Source: Eubacteriales bacterium (GTDB lineage: Bacteria; Bacillota; Clostridia; Christensenellales; CAG-138). Taken from it: a DNA stretch of 43,210 bases. Both the position numbers and the translations under genes were made by a program. The stretch covers positions 1 through 43,210 of the forward strand of contig JAJFTZ010000062.1 in the NCBI GenBank assembly GCA_021372675.1, written 5' to 3'. This document shows positions 24,391 to 31,022 of this stretch, piece by piece (positions within the stretch are counted from its first letter, which is position 1; each line of letters starts with the position of its first letter). Under the pieces are notes generated by a model, which did not search any database, was not told the DNA's origin, and saw only the letters and a program-made list of their open reading frames with translations.

Positions 24391-25215
24391 ATGGATCAGA
24401 ACGGGGAAAGACAAAACGCAGGCGCAAACAGCGTTGAAATCACCGGCCAGTCCTATTCAGCAAACGAACAGGATTTGATCCGGCAGCTTGTTCAGTCGCG
24501 ATTGGAGCAAAAGGCCAAGCTGGAGTTTGAGAATTTCGACGGCTATGAACTTCCGCCACGCACGCAGTTTTCCATGCTTAAAAAACCGTCTGTCAGCATC
24601 AAATACGGCAAAATGACCTTTAATATGGCTAGCATACGGCTATTTGAGGGTGTTAAACACATATTGACGATTGTACATCCGTTGAAAAGGCGTCTGTCAA
24701 TCGTGACCTGCTCAGAGGAGGAAAGCGCTTCGGTTGAATGGGCGCGGCTAAAAAATGATGCATGGGTTAATAAGGACATATCTTCCTTGGAGTTCATCGA
24801 AAAAATCTACAGGATGATGAACTGGGATAGAGGATGCCGCTATAAGATTCTCGGTCGTATTGCTGCATCTCCCAAAGGTCTAATTCTCATATTTGACTTA
24901 CCAGAAGCCATTATGTTTACAGCACTCCTCAACGAGTATGTGGATACGCTCACCGGCGAAATCAAAAAACGCCAAATAAAGTACTACCCCGACGAATACA
25001 AAGATCGCATCGGCAAATCTTATAACGACTATGCTGCCAGCCAACAACTCAACCTCTTTGAGAGCTTTGAAGGTTATGCGGGACAGACATACGCAGATGC
25101 TGCGACGGCACAGGTATCGGCTGCCCTCCCTGTAGCAAACGATGTATCTGCCCAATCAATCCCGCTGGCACCGGCAAACAATCCTGACACAGGAAGTGGT
25201 GGTGATTATGAGTAA
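24391..25215 (+). CDS. Accessory protein 1 sharing the recombinase 3 C-terminal domain
   Basis: A 274-residue protein of no family I can name. Residues ~51-176 align by eye with residues ~449-575 of recombinase 3: DGYELPPRTQF vs IGYEVPRGISF, KPSVSIKYGKMTFNMASIRL vs HPSLTISTKSIRFNAASHQRL (PS-[VL]-[ST]-I, FN-x-AS and RL conserved), FIEKIYRMMNWDRGCRYKI vs FTKAIYDKMEWMRKYSFRF, and a final hydrophobic strand LILIFDL vs ILLFFLD. The first ~50 residues are charged and the last ~80 are low-complexity. GGAGG precedes the ATG. It probably works in one complex with recombinase 3. Confidence 0.7.
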   Translation: MDQNGERQNAGANSVEITGQSYSANEQDLIRQLVQSRLEQKAKLEFENFDGYELPPRTQFSMLKKPSVSIKYGKMTFNMASIRLFEGVKHILTIVHPLKRRLSIVTCSEEESASVEWARLKNDAWVNKDISSLEFIEKIYRMMNWDRGCRYKILGRIAASPKGLILIFDLPEAIMFTALLNEYVDTLTGEIKKRQIKYYPDEYKDRIGKSYNDYAASQQLNLFESFEGYAGQTYADAATAQVSAALPVANDVSAQSIPLAPANNPDTGSGGDYE

Positions 25216-25618
25216 CGAGAAACCCAGCCCGGAAAGAAGTTCTGACACAAAAGCTAAGGGCCTGCGTCCAGGTCGTCTTACTATCACGCTGCAAGGATAT
25301 CGAAACTGTATCAGCATCGGAAAAGATGTTATTCGAATACTCGGTGCGCCACCCCATGTTTGCCTGCGTGTTACCGAGGACAACAGCTCAATTGCGCTTG
25401 CTCCCTGCGAAGCAAAGGATGTCATGTCTTTCAAGGTACCTGACACGCTGTTTGCGGATCGCCATTGTATTTTTCGTATTTGCAGCAAACAGTTTGTTCG
25501 TAACATCATGGCTATTAACGGTATGAACCCGTTACAGTCATATTCCTTTGATGGAATCTATTCTGAAAAGCAGAACGCTATCATGTTTATGTTGAATAAC
25601 AGCGAAATGGAAGAATAG
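25208..25618 (+). CDS. Accessory protein 2, probable paralogue of accessory protein 1
   Basis: A 136-residue protein whose ATG overlaps the preceding stop by 8 bases. Residues ~23-129 show the same order of features as the shared domain: RLTITLQGYRNCISIGKDVI near the start, SSIALAPC, a KQFVRNIMAINGM helix, then SYSFDG and a hydrophobic IMFML strand. Similarity is weaker than between accessory protein 1 and the recombinase, so paralogy is probable but not certain. Together the operon appears to encode the shared domain three times. Confidence 0.6.
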   Translation: MSNEKPSPERSSDTKAKGLRPGRLTITLQGYRNCISIGKDVIRILGAPPHVCLRVTEDNSSIALAPCEAKDVMSFKVPDTLFADRHCIFRICSKQFVRNIMAINGMNPLQSYSFDGIYSEKQNAIMFMLNNSEMEE

Positions 25619-25678
25619 CCTGCACAGAACCCTAGAAAACCGACAATGACAGTGTACCCCTTTGATGTGTGGGTTCAA

Positions 25679-25754
25679 ACCTTTTAACGAAAGGTAGATA
25701 CCTGATAACGAAAGGTAAACCTTTTAACGAAACCTACACCTGATAACGAAAGGT
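25679..25754 (+). repeat. Four 17-bp iterons, ACCTNNTAACGAAAGGT
   Basis: Units begin at 25679, 25700, 25719 and 25738. Units 1 and 3 read ACCTTTTAACGAAA.., units 2 and 4 ACCTGATAACGAAA.., and unit 3 ends CCT instead of GGT. ACCTTT/AAAGGT makes unit 1 a small palindrome. The period of 19-21 bases is about two helical turns, so bound proteins would sit on one face. They lie 60 bases after the last gene of the recombinase operon. Confidence 0.8.
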
Positions 25755-25831
25755 ACATGAATCGTTAAATTGTCTCAATCACTGAGCTATTAGGCAGAAT
25801 GATGTATCAAAATAGATATATCGCCCCAAAG

Positions 25832-25854
25832 CCCAGACCTTGTCTGGGTTTTTT
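25832..25854 (+). terminator. Intrinsic terminator downstream of the recombinase operon
   Basis: A perfect 7-bp stem CCCAGAC / GTCTGGG around CTT is followed by six T residues. It is the first clear terminator after the 20586-25618 operon, so the operon transcript would include the iterons. Confidence 0.8.
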
Positions 25855-25978
25855 GTATCCTTGCGCTCGTTCGCGCCGCGAACGGTTTGCCGTAGATATG
25901 GTGGCCTTTCACGGCTAAACAGACCCATCAGCCGCCTTACATGGTCGCTTAAGATCGCATAAGGCGGCCTTTTTATGC
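25855..25978. other. Non-coding stretch with a second hairpin
   Basis: No gene is supported. GCCGCCTTA (25931-25939) and TAAGGCGGC (25960-25968) form a perfect 9-bp stem around a 20-base loop, followed by CTTTTT, so this may be a backup rightward terminator. Confidence 0.5.
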
Positions 25979-26328
25979 TCATTTTTCGCTTTTGCCTGCC
26001 GTTTTCACCCTTCGGGCACAACGGATGCCGATGCTTCGCCATTGGCAATAAACAGGACGCAATTTGTTTTCAATTTCATAGCAAAAGGCCATAAGTGCCT
26101 TTTTCTCGCCGAACTTCTTCGTATTGCCGAAAAGGCAGATCGGTGTGTTATCAATACCCACACCCCGCCATGCCGGACGGCTTCGTAAGCGTTGTGCGCA
26201 ACGGCCACCTTCGCTTAGTGGACAACCTTGCTACCGCCCCACTCTATGACGAAAAATCCTTGCCGATGAAACAGTTCCAATGTCTGTTCTTCTATCTCCA
26301 TTGCGTTCTTAAGAGGCTTGAATGCCAT
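25979..26328 (-). pseudogene. Decayed small gene of unknown function
   Basis: Reading from ATG at 26328 gives MAFKPLKNAMEIEEQTLELF followed by HRQGFFVIEWGGSKVVH, a normal-looking protein start, then an in-frame TAA at 26215-26217. Plausible coding sequence continues in the same frame (AHNAYEAVRHGG) and then in another frame (NTKKFGEKKALMAFCYEIEN) to a stop at 25979. One stop and one frameshift would explain this. I do not recognise the family. The position next to the mobile module fits a disrupted gene. Confidence 0.4.
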
Positions 26329-26351
26329 AAAAACTCTTTTTATGTCGGAAG

Positions 26352-26383
26352 TAAAAAACAGGCGGCCCTATTAAGACCGCCCG
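26352..26383 (-). terminator. Probable terminator of the cysteine-rich protein gene
   Basis: On the minus strand a GGCGG...CCGCC stem is followed by TGTTTTTT about 75 bases after the stop of the 72-residue gene. The stem is short at five clear pairs, with room for an imperfect extension. Confidence 0.5.
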
Positions 26384-26457
26384 GATGTTTTTGAATCGTG
26401 GCTATGTGCGCTTGCGTTTATCTTGGCGCATAAACCGTACTTGCTTTTATCCTTCTG

Positions 26458-26676
26458 TCATACTGTTTTCTTCGGCCAGTAGCATACGCCCACATCCAGC
26501 GAGCGTGGCTTGTCCAGGTGAAAATCGGCGCACCGGCAATACCAGCATTGCCGCATATTCTCCGGCGCATTTGCCCTCGGCTCAAAAGCCGGGCAAACCT
26601 GTTTGGGCCACACATTGCCTTCCGCATTGGGAGCGGGAAGGGGCATGTCCTCCCGCCTGCGCCTGAGGTTTTCCAT
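26458..26676 (-). CDS. Small cysteine-rich protein (72 aa)
   Basis: A 72-residue protein starting MENLRRRREDMPL. Its second half contains five cysteines: CPAFEP, then RQCWYCRCADFHLD and GVCYWPKK. This spacing suggests a small metal-binding or redox fold. AAGGAG lies 9 bases before the ATG, which supports translation from here; the frame upstream of this ATG looks non-coding. I do not know a named family. It is the first apparently intact gene past the mobile module. Confidence 0.6.
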   Translation of the reverse strand: MENLRRRREDMPLPAPNAEGNVWPKQVCPAFEPRANAPENMRQCWYCRCADFHLDKPRSLDVGVCYWPKKTV

Positions 26677-26752
26677 AACAGCACGCTCCTTTTTGAAAAG
26701 ATACAGCCAGAGTTTCCTCTGTGCCGTGATCGGTACGGGGGTAGCCCGATGG

Positions 26753-26777
26753 CCACGGCGGAATTGCTCCGCCGTGG
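26753..26777. repeat. Perfect 10-bp inverted repeat between genes
   Basis: CCACGGCGGA and TCCGCCGTGG surround a 5-base loop. There is no T-run on either side, so it is not a classic terminator. It lies between the metallophosphoesterase stop and the small cysteine-rich gene, where it could protect the 3' end of the mRNA. Confidence 0.45.
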
Positions 26778-26815
26778 TGATAGGGTCGTTGTTAAAAGGA
26801 CTGCGCCGCGTGTTT

Positions 26816-28192
26816 TCAATTCGAATCTTTGCGTACGCTTTCGCTGATATCCACGGCGGAGCCATCCTCCATAAAGCTGTACAGCGCGGGCGTGGTCTTT
26901 TCGCCGGTGGTGATAACAGCAAATGTGCGGTCGGCATCGGGATAGTTGGTGTTATGATCTATCCACGTTCCCTCATTGATGTAGTATTTTCCGTTGCCAA
27001 TGTCGCAGTATTTGGGCACATGGGTATGGCCGAATATGACCACATCCACATTTTCATTAGGGTTATCCAAATACTGCGTTCTTGCCTGCTTGAAAAAATA
27101 CTCCCAGTCCACAGTTCCCGAAACCGCCTCGATGAAGCTGTTTGGAAGCTTGACCTTGTTGATCGTTTGGCGCTCTGCCCATGTGCGCTGAATGTTTTTG
27201 AACAGCACCGGCGCGGTGATTGTTCCGTCCGCCTGCTGTGCGGGGTAGAAATCCAAATAGGTGTATGCGTCGTCAAATCCGGCGATGCGCATATCAAATA
27301 TTTTCTCGTCGAGGCTCTCATTGGGCGTCATCCGTTCGGATACGCCTTTGAGGATTGCGTAATACATATACGCGCCGTATTGGTCTAAATCAGATTTATC
27401 CGGTACATTCGTTACTACCGGCAAATCCTTTTCGACCTTCGGGCGGCCTTCGAGCACCCATGTTGCGCCATAGCGGGCATAGAAATAACCGGCGGGGAAG
27501 ATGGTATCATCATTGCCGCACAGTTCCGCGTTGGTAACCGTGTCCGGCGCGGAAAATACGTCGTAGCGGTGACCGTGCTCGATCAGGATCTCGTTTCTGT
27601 CGCCCGTGTAATACGCGCCGAGGCCTTTCGCATCCCAAGCCTGGACGATGTTGGGCACCGCTTCCTGCAAAATGTCCGCCGCCAGCGTCATGTCATGGTT
27701 GCCGGGTATGTAAACCACCTTTATCCCACTTTTTATGATGTTGTTGAGCTCGTCGAAAACGGCTTGATTGGTGGCAATAGCGTCTTTGTAAAACTGCGCT
27801 ATGTCCGTGTAGGAGGGATAATAGACCGGCAAAAACCAATCGTCCAGAAAATCACCGTTGATCACCAGCTCCCGCACATCCGTAGTGCTTTGCAGGCGCT
27901 GCAAAAACTCGATAAAGAACGGACGGTTTGTGAGCGTCTCGGTATAGCGGTCATCGATGCCGAGGTGGATATCGCTCACGATGACGATCTTATTCCGCGT
28001 GCTGCCCGCCTCCCACAAAGCAGGCGCAGCCTCCGGCACGCTTATAACCTCCGGCGCGCTTGTGGCCGGTATGTCATTATTCGGCGCGCCCGAAGCCGGC
28101 GTGCCGTCCTTCTGCGCACATCCGGCAATGAGCAGCACCGCAGAGAACATCATGCAGAAAGTGAGCAGCAAAGAGAGAAATTTTGTTTTCAT
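26816..28192 (-). CDS. Metallophosphoesterase lipoprotein
   Basis: A 458-residue exported calcineurin-like phosphoesterase. The lipobox LIAGC places the lipidated cysteine at residue 25 after a hydrophobic signal segment; a Pro/Ala/Ser-rich linker (~26-65) follows. The two-metal motifs are present in order: Asp74 and His76 in VSDIHLG, INGDFLDDW, IPGNHDMT, IEHGHRYD and FGHTHVPK. The product should be anchored outside the membrane; the substrate is unknown. The start at 28192 follows GGAGG by 9 bases; a longer frame has no such support. Direct repeats and a promoter upstream suggest control by the LytTR regulator encoded nearby. Confidence 0.9.
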   Translation of the reverse strand: MKTKFLSLLLTFCMMFSAVLLIAGCAQKDGTPASGAPNNDIPATSAPEVISVPEAAPALWEAGSTRNKIVIVSDIHLGIDDRYTETLTNRPFFIEFLQRLQSTTDVRELVINGDFLDDWFLPVYYPSYTDIAQFYKDAIATNQAVFDELNNIIKSGIKVVYIPGNHDMTLAADILQEAVPNIVQAWDAKGLGAYYTGDRNEILIEHGHRYDVFSAPDTVTNAELCGNDDTIFPAGYFYARYGATWVLEGRPKVEKDLPVVTNVPDKSDLDQYGAYMYYAILKGVSERMTPNESLDEKIFDMRIAGFDDAYTYLDFYPAQQADGTITAPVLFKNIQRTWAERQTINKVKLPNSFIEAVSGTVDWEYFFKQARTQYLDNPNENVDVVIFGHTHVPKYCDIGNGKYYINEGTWIDHNTNYPDADRTFAVITTGEKTTPALYSFMEDGSAVDISESVRKDSN

Positions 28193-28231
28193 GTCTGCTT
28201 TCCTCCAATAGCGCAAGAATTTTCGCAAATT

Positions 28232-28260
28232 TCCATACTGAGGATAACTTGCAAAAACAA
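28232..28260 (-). promoter_or_regulatory. Promoter of the metallophosphoesterase gene
   Basis: On the minus strand a -35 box TTGTTT (28260-28255), a 17-base spacer and a -10 box TATGGA (28237-28232). Both hexamers are imperfect, as is usual for activator-dependent promoters. The direct repeats end 12 bases upstream of the -35. Confidence 0.5.
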
Positions 28261-28272
28261 AAAAAATGAGCC

Positions 28273-28304
28273 TTTCTACTTAAAAGACCCATTTTTCTAC
28301 TTAA
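28273..28304 (-). promoter_or_regulatory. Putative LytTR-type direct repeats
   Basis: Two identical 11-bp repeats, TTAAGTAGAAA on the minus strand, lie at 28304-28294 and 28283-28273, exactly 21 bases apart. LytTR regulators such as AgrA and VirR bind paired direct repeats with about this period just upstream of the -35 box. A LytTR regulator is encoded 1.3 kb away in the same direction. The link is inference from spacing and position. Confidence 0.6.
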
Positions 28305-28355
28305 TGTTCAAGGATAAATACAGAATTCCTTCTTGACAAAGAAACTCGTCCGTAC

Positions 28356-29621
28356 CTAGATCAGCAGCCGCACGCTGAAAACGCCGTTATCCATTTGGTA
28401 AAGAAGTTCTCCGCCGTTTTCCCGCACAAAGGCACGGATGCTCTCGCCGCCCCATCCATGCCCCGCCTCACGGGCGGCGGGATAACCGTTTTTATCCAGC
28501 GGTATCTCGCCGGAATAGGGGTTTTCCACCTCTAAAATGAGCTGGCCGGTGTAGACGGCGCGGACGCGGAAACAACGCTCCGCTTGGGGGTCGAGCTTTT
28601 CGCAGGCGTGTATGGCATTTTCCATCAGGTTAGAAAGCGCCATAGATAGGGAAAGCTCGGAAAATGGAAGCTTTTCGGGAACATCCAGCCTAATATCACA
28701 ACGGATTCTCCGCCCCTCGGCCAAGGCGGCATAGTAGCTTGCGGCGGCGTTTACGGCGATGTTTTCGCAATAACGCACCGGCCTTTGCGGTAAAGCGGCA
28801 ATCTGCCGGCGAAGCAAAGCGGCGGCATTTTCCGTGTCGCCATTTTGCATCAGCTCTAAAAGGGTGGCGTTAAGGTGACGCTGATCGTGCTGCACAACGC
28901 GCATTTGCCCTACCGCCTCATCCATAAGGGAAAGGCGCTGCTTCATGGCCTCGCCGGACAGCTCCAACAGGGCTTTATCCTGCTTCAGGCGGTATTGTGC
29001 GCCTACGCTCTTGAGGCCGTGAAACACCGAGCCATACGCCGCCAGCGTCACAAGAACGAGCCAAAGCAGAGGCACGGCTTGTATCGTAAGGGTTTCTACA
29101 ATATCATCGCCGCTGAGCATGAACCACGAAAAGGCCAAAAAAGCGCTGCCCGCCACATAGAAAAACACCGCCCAGTGCTCCGCCGCCTGACGGTAGAGGG
29201 GCCGTAGCACCTTGCGGAACAGCAGAATAGCTGCCGTAAAAAGAATCAGCCGCCATAGGGTGTTCATATATGCGGGGTGGGGCAGAGACCTTGAAAAAAC
29301 AAAGCTAAGCACCAGCACGATAAAGCTTACGTTCATCACCGTGATGTAAGAAAACAGCCACTGCATGAAGCTGTCCCGAAAAAAGGGCCGCGCCGCAAAA
29401 CACAGCAGCACGAACAATACCACATCGATTTTTGCAAGCAAAGTGAGGTTGCCGCTGCTATAGCAATAAACCGCCGTTGACAGATTCAGCGTCAGGATGG
29501 CGAGCATGACGAGGTTGGTGACTTTCCTGCTGTATTTCGGCTGCAAAAGCGAGATGAAAAGCACCACGTTGGCGATGGCGGATACGGCGCCGCGCAGGAA
29601 GTGTGCAAAAAACAGTTCCAT
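28356..29621 (-). CDS. GHKL sensor histidine kinase (AgrC-like)
   Basis: A 421-residue membrane kinase. About six transmembrane segments fill residues 1-205. The phosphoacceptor region QHDQRHLNATL is at about residue 245, the N box is NLMENAIHAC, and the C-terminal part GHGWGGESIRAFVRENGGEL matches the GHKL ATP-binding fold. Such kinases sense peptides or membrane signals and phosphorylate a LytTR regulator. Its ATG overlaps the regulator's stop by 4 bases, so the two are translationally coupled. No dedicated autoinducer peptide gene was recognised next to it. Confidence 0.9.
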   Translation of the reverse strand: MELFFAHFLRGAVSAIANVVLFISLLQPKYSRKVTNLVMLAILTLNLSTAVYCYSSGNLTLLAKIDVVLFVLLCFAARPFFRDSFMQWLFSYITVMNVSFIVLVLSFVFSRSLPHPAYMNTLWRLILFTAAILLFRKVLRPLYRQAAEHWAVFFYVAGSAFLAFSWFMLSGDDIVETLTIQAVPLLWLVLVTLAAYGSVFHGLKSVGAQYRLKQDKALLELSGEAMKQRLSLMDEAVGQMRVVQHDQRHLNATLLELMQNGDTENAAALLRRQIAALPQRPVRYCENIAVNAAASYYAALAEGRRIRCDIRLDVPEKLPFSELSLSMALSNLMENAIHACEKLDPQAERCFRVRAVYTGQLILEVENPYSGEIPLDKNGYPAAREAGHGWGGESIRAFVRENGGELLYQMDNGVFSVRLLI

Positions 29622-30355
29622 CAGGTCTCCTCCCTGCTCAAACGGTAGTTCAAATAAGCATTGCGCACAGCGGCATACCGCTTGGCGGAAACGGGCACAA
29701 AGCCGCCCTCGCGCAAATAAAAACCCTCGCGCGCCAGCTTTTCCACGCGGCTCATGTTGAGCGCAAAGGAAACATGGGGCGAAAGGAAGCGCGCATCCCG
29801 CAGGAGCGGCGCGATATGCTCGGCAAAGCCGCAGGCAAGCGTGATAGTTTCCACCCGCTCTCCGCCGATAAGCGTATAGCGCGCGGCGTGGTTTTTATAC
29901 TCGCAGCAGGCGATCTGTCCTGCGGACAAGGTGCGCAGGCCCTCCTTGATTTTCACGGTAACGGTAATTTCCTTGCCGAAATCCACCTTGGCCACGGCAA
30001 GCTCCAGCGCTTTAAAAAGGCTTTCCTTTGCTACGGGTTTGATCAGGTAATGAAGCGGGTTTACGGCATACGCATCCAACGCGTAGCCGGGTTCGGTGGT
30101 AATGTAGATGATCTCGGCTTCTTGGTTCATGCGGCGTATACTTTGCCCCAATTCCAAACCGCTCACCATGGGCATCACAATATCCAGCAGGTAAATGTGA
30201 AAGCTCTCCGTTTCGCAAACGGAAAGAAGTTTATCAGGATGGGAAAATATCTTAAGCTCGGCATCCAAGCCGCACGCTTTTATATATTCGTCCGTCATAG
30301 CCTTTAACGTGGCAAGCTCGTTCGGTGCATCGTCGCAAAGGGCAATACGGAGCAT
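29621..30355 (-). CDS. LytTR-family response regulator
   Basis: A 244-residue regulator. The receiver domain starts IALCDDAPNE (acidic pair Asp8/Asp9) and has phospho-acceptor Asp58 in LLDIVMP. The C-terminal ~100 residues (GGERVETITLACGFAEHIAP, then FLSPHVSFALNMSRVEKLA) form a LytTR DNA-binding domain. The start at 30355 follows AAAGGA by 9 bases; longer frames lack support. It precedes the kinase gene in one operon. The direct repeats before the metallophosphoesterase gene are a likely target. Confidence 0.92.
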   Translation of the reverse strand: MLRIALCDDAPNELATLKAMTDEYIKACGLDAELKIFSHPDKLLSVCETESFHIYLLDIVMPMVSGLELGQSIRRMNQEAEIIYITTEPGYALDAYAVNPLHYLIKPVAKESLFKALELAVAKVDFGKEITVTVKIKEGLRTLSAGQIACCEYKNHAARYTLIGGERVETITLACGFAEHIAPLLRDARFLSPHVSFALNMSRVEKLAREGFYLREGGFVPVSAKRYAAVRNAYLNYRLSREET

Positions 30356-30387
30356 GGCGCGCATCCTTTCCGTGAGGGGTTTTGAAA

Positions 30388-30416
30388 ATTTTACCACGCG
30401 CTGCGAAACTTGTCGA
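30388..30416 (-). promoter_or_regulatory. Promoter of the regulator-kinase operon
   Basis: On the minus strand a -35 box TCGACA (30416-30411), a 17-base spacer and a -10 box TAAAAT (30393-30388), each matching consensus at 5 of 6 positions, end 32 bases before the regulator start. Confidence 0.65.
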
Positions 30417-30504
30417 GATAAGCGATTGGGGGCGCACCAAGCGAAAGAAGGCAGCGCGCTAAACGGCAAGCAATACGAGTGTCAATTATGAGAAAGATAA
30501 GGCA

Positions 30505-30612
30505 ATGTATCTGGAAGGAGATACCCTCCAGAAGTTATTGGATATGGAAAAGAATGAGACGGAAAGGCAGGATGTTATCAAGATGTATAAATGCCTTGTC
30601 GAATGCAAATAG
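30505..30612 (+). CDS. Possible 35-residue peptide or gene remnant
   Basis: The frame MYLEGDTLQKLLDMEKNETE continuing to a TAG encodes a charged helical sequence that looks protein-like, and coding-like sequence extends ~10 codons upstream (VNYEKDKA) without a start. The ribosome binding site is weak. It may be the end of a lost gene. The next downstream hairpin (30664) is a good terminator for it. Confidence 0.25.
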   Translation: MYLEGDTLQKLLDMEKNETERQDVIKMYKCLVECK

Positions 30613-30663
30613 ATTATTCCAGCTACAAGGATTTCCTACATATCTAAACCAAATCAACAATAC

Positions 30664-30704
30664 AAAAACAAAAGCTCATCCTTGCGGGATGGGCTTTTGT
30701 TTTT
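30664..30704. terminator. Strong bidirectional terminator
   Basis: AAAAACAAAAGC (30664-30675) and GCTTTTGTTTTT (30693-30704) pair perfectly and the stem continues through T-G and CATCC/GGATG to about 18 bp with a 5-base loop. A-rich and T-rich flanks let it work in both directions. Confidence 0.85.
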
Positions 30705-31022
30705 CTAAATCAAGAGGTAGGAGAGACGAAGGGTACGGTCGAGCCGCGCGAGGTGAAAAACAGTCCTGTGAATTGTTTTTCAGTGCCCCGGGCTGGCGGC
30801 GGCACTGCCCCAGCGCCGCCGGGACTCCCCTACCGGGTACCAAAACAAAACACCTGCAACCCCAAGATTGCGGGTGTTTTGTTTTGTATTGTTCAGGGGA
30901 GTCGAAGCCGCGGCCGCGCAAGCGGCAAAATCGCGCCGGTGGCGCGATTTTAGCGGCCGGAATTTCGTGCCTAGGCCGCCGCGCGCGGTTCGGCACGGGC
31001 GGCAAGAGCGGTCTGAGGACAC
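30705..31022. repeat. Dense nested inverted repeats in a non-coding region
   Basis: No gene is supported. Perfect pairs include CAGTGCC/GGCACTG (30781-30807), GGCGGCG/CGCCGCC (30795-30820), GACTCCCCT/AGGGGAGTC (30823-30831 with 30895-30903) enclosing a 14-bp stem (30841-30886), CGGCCGC/GCGGCCG (30911-30917 with 30953-30959) and AAAATCGCGCC/GGCGCGATTTT (30927-30951). The region lies between the GyrI-like gene stop and the regulator promoter. Confidence 0.75.
30841..30886. terminator. 14-bp stem, probable bidirectional terminator
   Basis: CAAAACAAAACACC (30841-30854) and GGTGTTTTGTTTTG (30873-30886) are perfect complements; the 18-base interior can pair further (GCAA/TTGC). The T-rich right arm and A-rich left arm resemble the terminator at 30664. 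It is placed to stop leftward transcription of the peptidase operon. Confidence 0.7.

Noticed and set aside
25679..25754. Short CRISPR-like array
   Set aside because: Units of 17 bases are separated by only 2-4 bases, so there are no spacers, and no cas gene is in the window. Iterons fit better.
19739..25800. Long direct repeats marking both ends of the second module
   Set aside because: I compared the site cluster at 19821-19946 with the iterons at 25679-25754 and found no shared core. Serine recombinase junctions may share only two bases, so the exact ends remain open.
30823..30843. tRNA 3' end (ACTCCCCTACCGGGTACCA-like)
   Set aside because: The stretch resembles a T-arm and acceptor end with CCA, but no matching 5' acceptor, D-arm or anticodon arm precedes it. 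It is better explained by the nested inverted repeats.
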